A DNA stretch of 64,000 nt from DASQZK01 sp963732905 (GCA_963732905.1 CAVTBM010000008.1:992001-1056000); one strand, 5' to 3'. Shown: positions 33,553 to 42,947, counted from the stretch's first letter. Program-made: numbers and translations. The notes: generated by a model from the sequence alone, not told the origin.

Positions 33553-35763
33553 ATGAATCCTGTCTATCTGGATTACAATGCTACCACACCGATTGATGCA
33601 GAGGTGGCCGATTATATGATTCCCTTTCTCAGGGAACATTTCGGGAACCCCTCAAGCACTCACCAGTATGGGATTGCAACGAGGAAGGCCGTGGAAGAAG
33701 CACGGCAAAAGGTTGCATCTTTGCTGGGCTGCGGACCGGCTGAAGTGATATTTACAAGCGGAGGAACAGAATCCAATAATCTTGCCATTACAGGAATGGC
33801 CCATGCCTTAAAAGATAAGGGTAATCATATCATCACATCAAAAATAGAGCATCCGGCGGTTCTTGAAGTATGCCGTAAGCTTGAAAAAGAAGGATACGAG
33901 GTCACTTATCTCGATGTAGATGAAAAAGGCCGTGTCGTACCTGAGGACCTCAGAGCTGCCTTAAGGCCTGCGACGATACTCGTAAGTATCATGCATGCCA
34001 ATAATGAAGTGGGCACCATTCAGCCCATCCGGGAGATATCTTCCATCCTTAAAAACAGGGATATTGTTTTTCATTCCGATGCCGCACAATCAGCCGGAAA
34101 GATCGAAGTGAAGGTTAATGACCTGGGTGTGGATCTTCTTTCTCTCGCCGGGCATAAATTTTATGCCCCGAAAGGGATCGGAGCCTTGTTTATCAGGGAG
34201 GGCTTAATACCGATTAAGCTCATGGAAGGAGCCAACCATGAACAGAACATTCGCCCGGGCACCGAAAACGTGCTTGAGATCGCGGGTATCGGAAAAGCTG
34301 CGGAGATTGCCCAACGGGATCTCGGGAAAAATGCCGCGGGCATGAAAAGGTCCAGGGACAAATTATTTGAAGCCATCATGAAACAGTATCCTGAGGCAAT
34401 CAGGAATGGCGATCCGGAGCATTGTCTGCCGAATACTCTCAGTATAAGTTTCCCTGATATAGATGCCACAACCCTCCTTTCAGAGCTTACTACCGTTGCC
34501 GCCTCTGCCGGTGCCGCCTGTCACGCCGATGAAATTACCATATCCCACGTTCTCCTGGCAATGCGTATACCAACCGGAAGAGCCATGGGGACCATACGCC
34601 TCTCCACGGGAAAGCACACCACTGATGAGGAGGTCAGAAAGGCTGCCACGGCCATCTGTGAGGTTGCCTTACGTTTAAGTCCGAAAGATGAAACATCCGT
34701 ATTTTCTCCACATGAGCCGGACGTTTATAAGCTGACCCGCTATACCCATGGACTGGGTTGTGCCTGTAAGATGTCTCCCAGAATCCTTGAAGAAATACTC
34801 AGGGATATACCCATGCCGGTGCACCCCGATATCCTTGTTGGGGCGAATACGTCGGATGATGCAGCCGTGTACAGAATAAACAGCGAAACGGCTATTGTAC
34901 AAACCGTTGATTTTTTTACTCCTGTTCTGGATGATCCGTTCCAGTTTGGTGCTGTCGCTGCCTCAAACGCACTCAGCGACATCTACGCCATGGGGGCAAA
35001 ACCCCTGTTTGCACTTAATATCGTGGCTTTCCCCAATCAGAGACTTCCCCTGGAAATTCTTAAAAAGATCCTCGACGGTGCTAATGAGGTCGCCTCGGAA
35101 GCCGGCATTTTTATACTTGGCGGGCATACCATTGAAGACAATGAGCCGAAGTTTGGAATGGTCGTGACCGGACTGGTTCATCCGGATAAAATACTTAGAA
35201 ATTCAACAGCCCTTCCGGGAGATGATCTTATCCTTACTAAAAGCCTGGGAACCGGTGTGCTGAGTACAGCACTGAAACGCGGCCTTATTGATAACAAGAC
35301 AGCGGACCTGCTCTATCAAAGTATGCGAACACTTAACAAAACCGCTGCGCTGATTAACCAAAAATTCAAGGTGAATGCGTGCACCGATGTCAGCGGTTTC
35401 GGTCTCCTCGGACATCTTAGGGAAATGTGCGTGGCTTCGTCTACCGGTGCGGAAATTTTCGCGGAAAAAATACCTTTACTGGAAGAATCCTATGCCCTTG
35501 CTGCACAGGGAATCATTCCGGGCGGTACTCAAAATAACCTGTCGTGGCTGAGTGACTTCCTGGAATGGCACAAACAGATACCCCAGCCGCTTAAGGTGCT
35601 GCTCGCCGATGCACAGACTTCAGGAGGACTGCTCATCTCCGTTCCCGGCGGACAATCACAACCACTGCTCGATGAATTACATTCTGCCGGAATTACCGAT
35701 GCCCGGATCATAGGTAAAATGATCCCGATGCCAAAACACGGCCTCATCAGAATCTTCCAGTAG
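33553..35763 (+). CDS. selD: Fusion of cysteine desulfurase (NifS-like) and selenide, water dikinase (SelD)
   Basis: A 736-aa two-domain enzyme for selenium use. Residues 1-375 are a PLP-dependent cysteine desulfurase: TGGTESNN (69-76), Lys202 in LAGHKFYAPKG, and the active-site cysteine Cys323 in SAGAACHADE. A short linker (about 376-390) leads to SelD: the active-site motif GCACK with Cys403 and Lys406 in YTHGLGCACKMSP, then VDFFTPVLDDPFQFG and later GGHTIEDNEP. The desulfurase half can deliver selenium from selenocysteine or selenide to the kinase half that makes selenophosphate. The active-site position is Cys, encoded by TGT, not selenocysteine. No selA, selB or selU gene lies nearby. 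Confidence 0.9.
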   Translation: MNPVYLDYNATTPIDAEVADYMIPFLREHFGNPSSTHQYGIATRKAVEEARQKVASLLGCGPAEVIFTSGGTESNNLAITGMAHALKDKGNHIITSKIEHPAVLEVCRKLEKEGYEVTYLDVDEKGRVVPEDLRAALRPATILVSIMHANNEVGTIQPIREISSILKNRDIVFHSDAAQSAGKIEVKVNDLGVDLLSLAGHKFYAPKGIGALFIREGLIPIKLMEGANHEQNIRPGTENVLEIAGIGKAAEIAQRDLGKNAAGMKRSRDKLFEAIMKQYPEAIRNGDPEHCLPNTLSISFPDIDATTLLSELTTVAASAGAACHADEITISHVLLAMRIPTGRAMGTIRLSTGKHTTDEEVRKAATAICEVALRLSPKDETSVFSPHEPDVYKLTRYTHGLGCACKMSPRILEEILRDIPMPVHPDILVGANTSDDAAVYRINSETAIVQTVDFFTPVLDDPFQFGAVAASNALSDIYAMGAKPLFALNIVAFPNQRLPLEILKKILDGANEVASEAGIFILGGHTIEDNEPKFGMVVTGLVHPDKILRNSTALPGDDLILTKSLGTGVLSTALKRGLIDNKTADLLYQSMRTLNKTAALINQKFKVNACTDVSGFGLLGHLREMCVASSTGAEIFAEKIPLLEESYALAAQGIIPGGTQNNLSWLSDFLEWHKQIPQPLKVLLADAQTSGGLLISVPGGQSQPLLDELHSAGITDARIIGKMIPMPKHGLIRIFQ

Positions 35764-35814
35764 ATAATTTTTAAAAAAAAATCAAGAATCCCGGGTTTAA
35801 ATACAAATTAATGT

Positions 35815-35822
35815 TATTTTTG
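35815..35822 (+). promoter_or_regulatory. Candidate -7 box TATTTTTG of the MORN-repeat gene
   Basis: TATTTTTG matches TAnnTTTG exactly, about 100 nt before the ATG at 35923. The leader between them contains a GTTAATTTAATGTTAAC palindrome. Confidence 0.4.
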
Positions 35823-35922
35823 TATTACCTGAATGTTAATTTAATGTTAACACATTCCGGAAACGTTGACCGGCGGCGAACCAGGGGTTCAGTATTTACG
35901 GATCCTGAATAATACAAAAGCT

Positions 35923-36384
35923 ATGAAGAAACTAACGGTAACATTCATTCTGCTGGGTCTGGCAGTGTTGAGTCAGGCACAAATTTTCGAAGGAACAGAT
36001 GGCAGATACTATGCCGATAATAATACACTTTACACCGGAAGGTACCAGGAATATTACCAGGATGGAAATACCCGGATGGTAATGAACCTGTCCAACGGGG
36101 TTGCTGATGGTAAGATGATGGTATTTTATCAAAACGGTACGGTAAAGGAGACCCGTTCCTATAAATCCGGGAAATTCGACGGGATCTGGACAACCTACAA
36201 CAATAAAGGAGTGAAGGTTGCCCAGGCCAGTTATACCAATAATGTGAAAAACGGCAAGTGGTTAATCTGGGATGATAACGGAACGTTGCGCTATGAAATG
36301 GAATATTCGATGGGGGTTAAATCCGGTACCTGGAAAGAATGGGATGAACAAGGAACACTCCTAAACGAGAAACACTGCGGATGA
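35923..36384 (+). CDS. Exported MORN-repeat (YwqK-like) protein
   Basis: The 153-aa protein has a signal peptide (MKKLTVTFILLGLAVLSQAQ) and then about five MORN-variant repeats (GRYQEYYQDGNTRM, GKMMVFYQNGTVKETRSYKSGKFDG, GIWTTYNNKG, NGKWLIWDDNGTLRYEMEY, SGTWKEWDEQGTLL). Such repeats are found in the YwqK group of Bacteroidota proteins, often near the outer membrane; no molecular role is known. The ATG at 35923 is chosen because a longer TTG frame at 35866 would add non-signal residues. It is a single gene. Confidence 0.82.
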   Translation: MKKLTVTFILLGLAVLSQAQIFEGTDGRYYADNNTLYTGRYQEYYQDGNTRMVMNLSNGVADGKMMVFYQNGTVKETRSYKSGKFDGIWTTYNNKGVKVAQASYTNNVKNGKWLIWDDNGTLRYEMEYSMGVKSGTWKEWDEQGTLLNEKHCG

Positions 36385-36728
36385 AGCCCTTCCCGGGCCA
36401 ATCTATTTGAAGGGACCTTAGCTGTCTGACAAGGCAGTTTCTTTTCGAATTACCGGAATAAACAGATTTTTGGCACTCCTGAGCTGATAATTCTGATTTC
36501 GTCCGGATGAAAAACAACTTTTTATTTCAGATTACGTAAACAGACCATCATTGTAAGGGCCTGACTGGATTAGAACCGGGCTTTTCAGAAGGATTAATAT
36601 CCTCTGAAATTTCCGGTAAAACTCAGTGTTCATGGAACTTTCAGTAAATTTTGTTTTTTAAAAAAAAGTATTAATTTTATTCAGTGAAATAAAAGCATTC
36701 AGAATCAGAAAAATAAAAGAGGATCTTT
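36385..36728. other. Intergenic region, possible weak terminator
   Basis: About 344 bp. A short stem CTGTCT/AGGCAG (around 36420-36437) followed by a T-rich run may terminate the MORN gene. Nothing else is recognised. An AGAGGATCT stretch lies just before the next ATG. Confidence 0.4.
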
Positions 36729-37670
36729 ATGAATATTAAAACTTTGGATAAACCTGTTAATTTTATCCTTCTATTGGTTTTCCTCGTATTCAGTCTTAGT
36801 AGTTGCAAATCTGACAAGGACAAGAAAAACAAGGAAAGTGCGAATTCTGAGATTTCAGATGATTTTAATACTGAACTGGATGACGACCTCGTCGACAAGA
36901 TCAATACGGCAAAAAGAATATTCTATTCGCTCCCCTCCCCTCTTGAAACCGCCATGTTGATAAAATCTGCAGGAGCAACATACGATGAAACCCTTCTCAA
37001 TCCCGTCTCAAATGCCGCCAAATACAGTACGAATCTAAAGATGGCTTTGAATCTTGGCATTTACAGTACCGATCTGAGTTATGCCAGTTTGTTTGATCAA
37101 ACCCAGGCTACCCTGAATTATATTAATGCAGCGAAAAAAATGGCCGACGGGCTTGAGATCCTTGATGCCATTGATGAACAGACCATTTCCAGACTCGAAG
37201 AAAATATTAACAACAGGGATGTCATCATCGACATTATCTCTGAAACCCTGCTTAATTCAAGTTCATTTCTCGAAGACAGGGGACTCCAGTCAACTTCAGC
37301 CGTCATCCTTGTCGGTGGTTGGATTGAGGGCCTGTACATTGCCTCAAATCTTGTAACACCTGATGCTGACTTGAAACATAACAAACTGGTTGAAAGGATC
37401 GTGGATCAGAAACTCTCACTCAGTATTGTGATCAACCTTCTTGAAAACAACAAGGAAAGCGTTGAAGTACAATCCGTACTTAAAGATATTGAATCACTAA
37501 AAATCATTTTTGACCAGATAAAGATCAAGCAATCTGAGATCACTGCTGTTGAGGATCCGAAGACGAATGTCACTACGCTGAAATCCGAATCTGAAATCAC
37601 GATTACGAGGGAAATTCTCAACAATCTGAAAAAACAGATTGCCGTCATCAGAACAAGATATATTTCATAA
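36729..37670 (+). CDS. Lipoprotein of unknown function
   Basis: A 313-aa lipoprotein (signal ending LSSC, Cys26), with a charged linker (KSDKDKKNKESANSE) and a helical body. The middle has INTAKRIFYSLPSPLETAMLIKSAGATYDETLLNPVSNAAKY and a C-terminal half rich in Leu, Ile and Asn. I do not recognise the family. It may be an outer membrane helical lipoprotein. It is the first of three consecutive exported genes; the next starts 18 bp downstream. Confidence 0.65.
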   Translation: MNIKTLDKPVNFILLLVFLVFSLSSCKSDKDKKNKESANSEISDDFNTELDDDLVDKINTAKRIFYSLPSPLETAMLIKSAGATYDETLLNPVSNAAKYSTNLKMALNLGIYSTDLSYASLFDQTQATLNYINAAKKMADGLEILDAIDEQTISRLEENINNRDVIIDIISETLLNSSSFLEDRGLQSTSAVILVGGWIEGLYIASNLVTPDADLKHNKLVERIVDQKLSLSIVINLLENNKESVEVQSVLKDIESLKIIFDQIKIKQSEITAVEDPKTNVTTLKSESEITITREILNNLKKQIAVIRTRYIS

Positions 37671-37688
37671 ATATCAAATATCTTCATT

Positions 37689-38129
37689 ATGAAAAGAAGT
37701 TTGTTTGTCAGCATCATACTATTCGTTTTTCTTTTCTTGCCCTTCAGGGCTGACGCCCAGTGCAAACAATTCGCCAAAAATACATGTAAAGTTGGATTAG
37801 CACCCTATCAGCATGACGGTAACTACCACGCCGCCGTTCTTCTTGAAGGTGAGGAAGCTGAATTGTATAAGACTTTTTATTCCGATACCGAATACCGGAT
37901 AGGCGTTTGTGGTGCCAATAATCTTGGTCCGATTGAATTCAGTGTGATCGACGGAAGCGGTAAAGTCCTTTACGACAATAAATACAAGGATTATGAATGG
38001 AAATGGGACTTCAAACTTGACGCCAGCCAGCAATTGAAAATTGTTGTGAAGGTACCTGTGACGGACAGCCTTGCTGAAGAACCCAAGGAAGGATGTGTGG
38101 CTATCATGTTTGGTTTCAAGGAAAAGTAA
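37689..38129 (+). CDS. Small secreted protein of unknown function
   Basis: A 146-aa protein with a signal peptide (to about residue 23, RADAQC) and a compact beta-rich body with Cys at several positions (KNTCKVGLAPYQHDGNY, RIGVCGANNLGPIEFSVID). No known domain is visible. It is 18 bp behind the lipoprotein gene and is followed by a terminator, then by a DUF4197-like gene. Confidence 0.6.
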   Translation: MKRSLFVSIILFVFLFLPFRADAQCKQFAKNTCKVGLAPYQHDGNYHAAVLLEGEEAELYKTFYSDTEYRIGVCGANNLGPIEFSVIDGSGKVLYDNKYKDYEWKWDFKLDASQQLKIVVKVPVTDSLAEEPKEGCVAIMFGFKEK

Positions 38130-38150
38130 AAGTATAAACCCAAGCTCTGA

Positions 38151-38181
38151 GCCTATGAAGTTTTTTTTCATAGGCTTTTTT
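38151..38181 (+). terminator. Rho-independent terminator after the small secreted gene
   Basis: Arms GCCTATGAA (38151-38159) and TTCATAGGC (38167-38175) with a 7-nt loop are followed by TTTTTT. It separates this gene from the DUF4197 gene. Confidence 0.88.
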
Positions 38182-38196
38182 GTACAAAAAAAGATT

Positions 38197-39009
38197 ATGA
38201 AAAAGATCATATCTATCCTGGTTATCATGATTACCGCCGTAACTTTATCATCCTGTGATGAGTTGCTAAAAACCGTTTCATCTCTTCCTGCCCAATCTTC
38301 TCCGGGTCTTTCATCCTCCGACATTGTGGAAGGGTTGAAAACTGCACTGAGGGTCGGAACGGATACCTCGGTCGCCTTAACCTCCAGAATTAACGGCTAC
38401 TATAAGGATGATGTTATTAAGATCTTACTCCCGCCCGAAGCTGATATCATCTATAAAAACAAGAACAGTGTTTTATTCAGGGCAACCGGGCTCGACCGAA
38501 AAATCGAAGATGCGGTAATGGCACTGAACAGGGCTGCAGAGGATGCCGCAGGAGAAGCAGGACCGATCTTCAGGGACGCCATCATGAGTTTGACCATTAC
38601 AGACGGGCTTTCAATCCTGAAGGGCAAAAATCCTGCTGCTCCGTCAAATAGTTCTGCTTTTGATTCGACTGCTGCTACCGAATATCTGAAAAGCACCACA
38701 TATAACCGGCTTCGTGATGCGTTTGCCCCAAAGATCAATGCATCCCTGAATAAGAAACTTGTTGGAAATTACAGCCCTAATCAGGTTTGGGAGAGGCTTA
38801 CTTCCGGCTATAACGGAGTTGCTGAAAAATCACTCGGACTTATTGAACCGATGCAGAATACAGACCTGGGTGCCTGGGTTACATCCAGGGCACTTGACGG
38901 ACTGTTTTATAAGGTGGGCAGGGAAGAAATCGAGATCCGCAGAGATCCTCTGGCCTGGGCAAAAAGTTCAGTTGGGGGGATTCTGAAAAAAGTATTTGGC
39001 TCAAAATAG
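38197..39009 (+). CDS. DUF4197-like lipoprotein
   Basis: A 270-aa lipoprotein (signal ending LSSC, Cys20). The mature protein matches the DUF4197 family: SDIVEGLKTALRVGTDTSVALTSRINGYYKDD, ALNRAAEDAAGEAGPIFRDAIMSLTITDGL, LGAWVTSRALDGLFYKVGREEIEIRRDP. The family is common in Bacteroidota and Proteobacteria; function unknown. The ATG at 38197 is used because the longer frame to 38071 runs into the preceding gene and terminator. Confidence 0.82.
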   Translation: MKKIISILVIMITAVTLSSCDELLKTVSSLPAQSSPGLSSSDIVEGLKTALRVGTDTSVALTSRINGYYKDDVIKILLPPEADIIYKNKNSVLFRATGLDRKIEDAVMALNRAAEDAAGEAGPIFRDAIMSLTITDGLSILKGKNPAAPSNSSAFDSTAATEYLKSTTYNRLRDAFAPKINASLNKKLVGNYSPNQVWERLTSGYNGVAEKSLGLIEPMQNTDLGAWVTSRALDGLFYKVGREEIEIRRDPLAWAKSSVGGILKKVFGSK

Positions 39010-39027
39010 TGCAGAAATTTCAAAACC

Positions 39028-41835
39028 CTACAGCAACAACTTTCTTTTCAGAAATTTCCCCGTAAAGGTGTTACCGTTTTTCGCAAGGTTCTCTGGTGTG
39101 CCTTCAAAAACAATTTCCCCGCCTTGCTCTCCACCTTCGGGTCCGAGATCAATAATCCAATCGGCGGATTTAATTATTTCGAGGTTATGTTCAATGACCA
39201 GGATGCTGTGTCCCCTTTTTATCAATGCGTTAAATGCATCCAGGAGCTTGTTGATATCGTGGAAATGAAGACCGGTTGTCGGTTCATCGAAAATGAAGAA
39301 CATGGATTCCTTCGATCCTTCTTTGGAAAGGAAGAAGGCAAGTTTCACCCGCTGGCTTTCACCCCCGCTGAGGGTACTCGATGACTGACCCAGTTTAACA
39401 TAGCCAAGGCCAACATCCTGAAGTGGCTGTAGTTTGCTGACAATACGCTTTTCTGTCCCCGATGTCTTTTCGCCAAAAAAGTCGATGGCCTCGTTGACCG
39501 TCATTTCCAGTACATCATAGATATTTTTCCCACGATATTTCACTTCGAGAATTTCATCCTTAAACCGGTGACCTTTGCAGCTTTCGCACAACAGGTATAC
39601 ATCAGCCATGAATTGCATTTCCACTTTGATAGTGCCTTCTCCCTGACATTCTTCACAACGACCACCGTCAATATTGAAAGAGAAATGACTTGGACTGAAT
39701 CCGTTTTGTTTTGAAGCCTGCTGGTCGGCAAAAAGTTTGCGGACTTCATCATATGCCTTAATGTACGTGACCGGGTTGGATCTGGAAGATTTACCAATAG
39801 GGTTCTGATCGACAAATTCAACACCCTTTATCAGGTCTATATCTCCTTCCAGGAAATCAAATTTACCAGTTTTGTCTCCTGCCCCGTTTATCCGTTTGTT
39901 GAGCGCCGGGTAAAGGATTGAACTCACCAGAGAGGATTTACCCGAACCACTCACACCGGTTACAACCGTCATTACATTCAGCGGAATTTTGACTCTCAGG
40001 TTTTTCAGGTTATTTTCCCTGGCGCCAATGATCTCGATATAATTAGAGGATTTTCTTCTTGTTTGGGGAAGCGGGATCTGCCGTTTCCCGGTAAGGTACT
40101 CTGCCGTTATGCTTTTGGTGTCCTTTTCCAGCTGTTTATGATCACCATGGAAGACCACCTCTCCGCCAAGTCTGCCCGCACCGGGACCGATATCAATGAT
40201 CATATCTGCTGCCCTGATGATCTCCTCATCGTGTTCAACAACTACCACGGTGTTACCCAAATCCCTAAGCTCTTTTAAAACTTTAATCAGAAGGCCCGTA
40301 TCCCGGGGATGCAGGCCGATGCTCGGCTCGTCGAGGATATACAATGAACCAACCAGGCTACTGCCAAGCGAGGTTGCAAGGTTAATCCTTTGTGATTCTC
40401 CACCTGAAAGTGTTGAGGACAAACGGTTGATGGTGAGGTAGCCAAGACCCACGTTGATCAGAAAGTGCAGCCGGTTCTGTATCTCAAGTAATAGTCGTCC
40501 GGCAATTTTTTCTTCCTTTTCCGACAGCCGGAGGCCGTCAAAAAAGTCGATAAGGCGTAGTACCGGAAGGTTGACGAGGTCGGTGATGGCTTTACCACCC
40601 ACCTTCACCCACGAAGCTTCCTTTTTCAGTCGGGTGCCATGACATTCATAACAGGTTGTTTTTCCCCGGTATCGCGACAGCATCACCCTGTACTGGATTT
40701 TATATTTTTTCTCTTCAAGATAGGCAAAGAAATCGTTCAGTCCTTTGAAATACCTGTTTCCGGTCCAGATCAACTCCCGTTGGTCATCGGTTAGCTTATA
40801 ATAAGGTTTGTGTACAGGAAAGTCAAATTTATCGGCACTATAAATGAGTTTTTCCTTCCATTTCGACATTTTTTCACCTTTCCAGCACACAATGGCATCC
40901 TCATAAACAGATAGACTTTTATTGGGAATGACCAGGTCCTCATCGATACCGATCACCTTTCCATAGCCTTCACAAACAGGGCAGGCTCCTACCGGATTAT
41001 TAAAACTGAAGATATGTTCGTTAGGTTCTTCAAACTCAATACCATCGGCTTCATAGCGATCAGAAAATTCGGTATATTTTTTTTCATCGGCTTTCTTCAG
41101 TCGGCAAACTCCTTTTCCGATACTGAAAGCCGTTTGTACAGAATCCCCAAAACGTGTTATTTCATCTACATCATCACTGACAATGATCCGGTCAATGACC
41201 AGGTTCTGCCCGGGCGTCCGTTCTACCAGTGTTTTATCTTTAAGGATGTCCTCAACAGACTGAATTTCATTATCGATCTCGATCCGGGTAATCCCCTGTT
41301 TGAAAAACAACTCAAGCTGATAGTCTACAGTAGAACCATTACAACAAAGAAACGGTGTAAGAATAAGCATCCTCTCTCCCCGGTTATTCTTCAGTATAGC
41401 GTTCACGACATCTGTCACCGAGTGTCTTTTAACCTCTTTACCGGATACAGGTGAAAAAGTTTTACCTATTCTGGCAAACAAAAGTTTCAAATAATCGTAT
41501 ATCTCAGTCGACGTCCCAACGGTTGATCTGGGATTACGGGAATTCACTTTTTGTTCGATAGCTACGGCAGGCGGAATGCCATGAATATAATCAACATCCG
41601 GTTTGTCAATCCGGCCAAGGAACTGACGGGCATAGGCAGAGAGGCTTTCAACATAACGACGCTGACCTTCAGCATAAAGCGTGTCAAAAGCGAGAGATGA
41701 TTTACCAGATCCCGAGAGACCTGTAATCACAATTAGTCTGTCACGTGGAATGGTAACATCAATATTTTTAAGATTATGAACCCTGGCACCTTTGATAAAT
41801 ATAGTATTCCCGATCGTATCGTTAACTTCTGGCAT
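39028..41835 (-). CDS. uvrA: Excinuclease ABC subunit A
   Basis: UvrA is the damage-recognition ATPase of nucleotide excision repair. The 935-aa protein has two ABC modules: Walker A GLSGSGKSSLAFDT near residue 38 with LSGGESQRINLATSLG, and GVSGSGKSSLVSSILYP near residue 610 with LSGGESQRVKLAFFLS. Zinc finger cysteines lie in CYECHGTR and in CEECQGEGTIKVE ... CESCKGH. The length is normal and all motifs are intact. It converges with the DUF4197 gene, 18 bp away. Confidence 0.98.
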   Translation of the reverse strand: MPEVNDTIGNTIFIKGARVHNLKNIDVTIPRDRLIVITGLSGSGKSSLAFDTLYAEGQRRYVESLSAYARQFLGRIDKPDVDYIHGIPPAVAIEQKVNSRNPRSTVGTSTEIYDYLKLLFARIGKTFSPVSGKEVKRHSVTDVVNAILKNNRGERMLILTPFLCCNGSTVDYQLELFFKQGITRIEIDNEIQSVEDILKDKTLVERTPGQNLVIDRIIVSDDVDEITRFGDSVQTAFSIGKGVCRLKKADEKKYTEFSDRYEADGIEFEEPNEHIFSFNNPVGACPVCEGYGKVIGIDEDLVIPNKSLSVYEDAIVCWKGEKMSKWKEKLIYSADKFDFPVHKPYYKLTDDQRELIWTGNRYFKGLNDFFAYLEEKKYKIQYRVMLSRYRGKTTCYECHGTRLKKEASWVKVGGKAITDLVNLPVLRLIDFFDGLRLSEKEEKIAGRLLLEIQNRLHFLINVGLGYLTINRLSSTLSGGESQRINLATSLGSSLVGSLYILDEPSIGLHPRDTGLLIKVLKELRDLGNTVVVVEHDEEIIRAADMIIDIGPGAGRLGGEVVFHGDHKQLEKDTKSITAEYLTGKRQIPLPQTRRKSSNYIEIIGARENNLKNLRVKIPLNVMTVVTGVSGSGKSSLVSSILYPALNKRINGAGDKTGKFDFLEGDIDLIKGVEFVDQNPIGKSSRSNPVTYIKAYDEVRKLFADQQASKQNGFSPSHFSFNIDGGRCEECQGEGTIKVEMQFMADVYLLCESCKGHRFKDEILEVKYRGKNIYDVLEMTVNEAIDFFGEKTSGTEKRIVSKLQPLQDVGLGYVKLGQSSSTLSGGESQRVKLAFFLSKEGSKESMFFIFDEPTTGLHFHDINKLLDAFNALIKRGHSILVIEHNLEIIKSADWIIDLGPEGGEQGGEIVFEGTPENLAKNGNTFTGKFLKRKLLL

Positions 41836-42024
41836 AAAAATTGTTCTTTCTTTTATTCTAAAAAAACATTATTTAACAATAATTAACAGCATTCAAAAGT
41901 AATATTTTTTGCAGAAAGAAAATTTTAAACTATTTTCGAACTCTTTGTAAATTCTGATCAATAAAAAAGGAGGATTGCCTATAGCCGAACATCTACTCTG
42001 GTAAACCAAATAGAGGAGGTAGTT

Positions 42025-42615
42025 TTGAAAGCAAATAGTAAAACTGATTACGAACTCGTACAGGAGTTCGTGAGTGGCAGGCAATCTAGTATTGAAATCC
42101 TGATCAATCGCCATAAAAACAGAGTATTTACCTATATCATGCTCGTAGTAAAGAACGAGCAACTGGCAGAGGATATTTTCCAGGACACCTTTATTAAGGT
42201 TATTCATTCCCTGCAGGAAGGCAAGTACAAAGATAATGGCCGGTTCCTCTCCTGGGTGATTCGCATCGCCCACAATCTTGTCATCGATCATTTCCGGAAG
42301 GAAAAACAGCTCAATACGCTGTCCAATGATGATTTTGAAATGGATATTTTCAATTCGAGAAAAATGTCCGATAAAAATGTTGAGGACCACCTTATCCAGG
42401 AGCAAATTCATCTTGACATCCGGAAACTGATTGAAGAATTGCCGGAGGACCAGAAAGAAGTCATACTTCTCAGGCACTACGGCGGATTAAGCTTTAAAGA
42501 AATTGCAGACCAGACAAATGTCAGCATTAACACTGCTTTAGGCAGAATGCGGTATGCCCTGATAAACTTAAGGAAGCTGATATCCAAGCACAATATTTCA
42601 CTTACCATACAGTAA
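42025..42615 (+). CDS. ECF-family RNA polymerase sigma factor
   Basis: A 196-aa sigma-70 ECF factor: region 2 (about 24-92, with DIFQDTFIKVIHSLQEGKYKDNGRFLSWVIRIAHNLVIDHFRKEK) and region 4 (about 130-182, EELPEDQKEVILLRHYGGLSFKEIADQTNVSINTALGRMRYALINLRKL). It probably directs RNA polymerase to a specific set of promoters. The start is TTG at 42025: GAGGAGGT ends five nt upstream, and no ATG occurs before the conserved region. No anti-sigma gene is adjacent; a 60-aa protein gene follows behind a long hairpin. uvrA is divergent. Confidence 0.9.
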   Translation: MKANSKTDYELVQEFVSGRQSSIEILINRHKNRVFTYIMLVVKNEQLAEDIFQDTFIKVIHSLQEGKYKDNGRFLSWVIRIAHNLVIDHFRKEKQLNTLSNDDFEMDIFNSRKMSDKNVEDHLIQEQIHLDIRKLIEELPEDQKEVILLRHYGGLSFKEIADQTNVSINTALGRMRYALINLRKLISKHNISLTIQ

Positions 42616-42636
42616 AAAAATTCTGGTAAAACAATA

Positions 42637-42687
42637 AAGTGTTTTTTTAAATCGTTTGATACTCATCTAACGATTAAAAAAACACTT
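42637..42687 (+). promoter_or_regulatory. Long imperfect hairpin between the sigma factor and small protein genes
   Basis: Arms 42637-42656 and 42669-42687 are complementary over 19 bp with one bulged base; the loop is 12 nt. It is AT-rich with runs of A/T, and ends 6 nt before the next ATG. It may attenuate or stop transcription into the small gene, or hide its start. Confidence 0.6.
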
Positions 42688-42693
42688 TTGCCT

Positions 42694-42876
42694 ATGGTAA
42701 AAATCTCTACACTTTTCTTTTGTTACAACAATTTTGATTCGGAGTATAACCTGTATACCATAAAAGATCTCGATGAACCAGAGGGCTTGTATACAAAGGA
42801 ATTAAGGAATATCTTTGAGAGAATCAACTATTCTCCTTCAAAGAAAGTCATCAGAAAAATACTTGAGAAAATCTGA
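42694..42876 (+). CDS. Small protein downstream of the sigma factor, unknown function
   Basis: A 60-aa acidic and basic protein (YNNFDSEYNLYTIKDLDEPEGLYTKELRNIFERINYSPSKKVIRKILEKI). No known domain. The C-terminal PSKKVIRKIL pattern resembles ends of small ORFs that I recall beside sigma genes in Bacteroides, but I cannot verify this. The ATG at 42694 is preferred; a TTG at 42688 is also in frame. It ends shortly before a strong terminator. Confidence 0.5.
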   Translation: MVKISTLFFCYNNFDSEYNLYTIKDLDEPEGLYTKELRNIFERINYSPSKKVIRKILEKI

Positions 42877-42901
42877 TGGTAAAAGTTCGCTTATCGAATA
42901 T

Positions 42902-42935
42902 AAGGCTGCCTTTGTGAAGAGGGCAGCCTTTTTTA
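42902..42935 (+). terminator. Rho-independent terminator after the small protein gene
   Basis: Arms AAGGCTGCC (42902-42910) and GGCAGCCTT (42922-42930) with an 11-nt loop are followed by TTTTA. It also lies just behind the convergent rsmE stop, so it may serve both strands. Confidence 0.9.
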
Positions 42936-42947
42936 TAACGTATTGTG

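Noticed and set aside
41965..42003. Possible short upstream ORF (TTG after AAAGGAGGA) before the sigma factor gene
   Set aside because: The putative start is only one base from the AGGAGG, too close for translation, and it has nine codons with no biased content.
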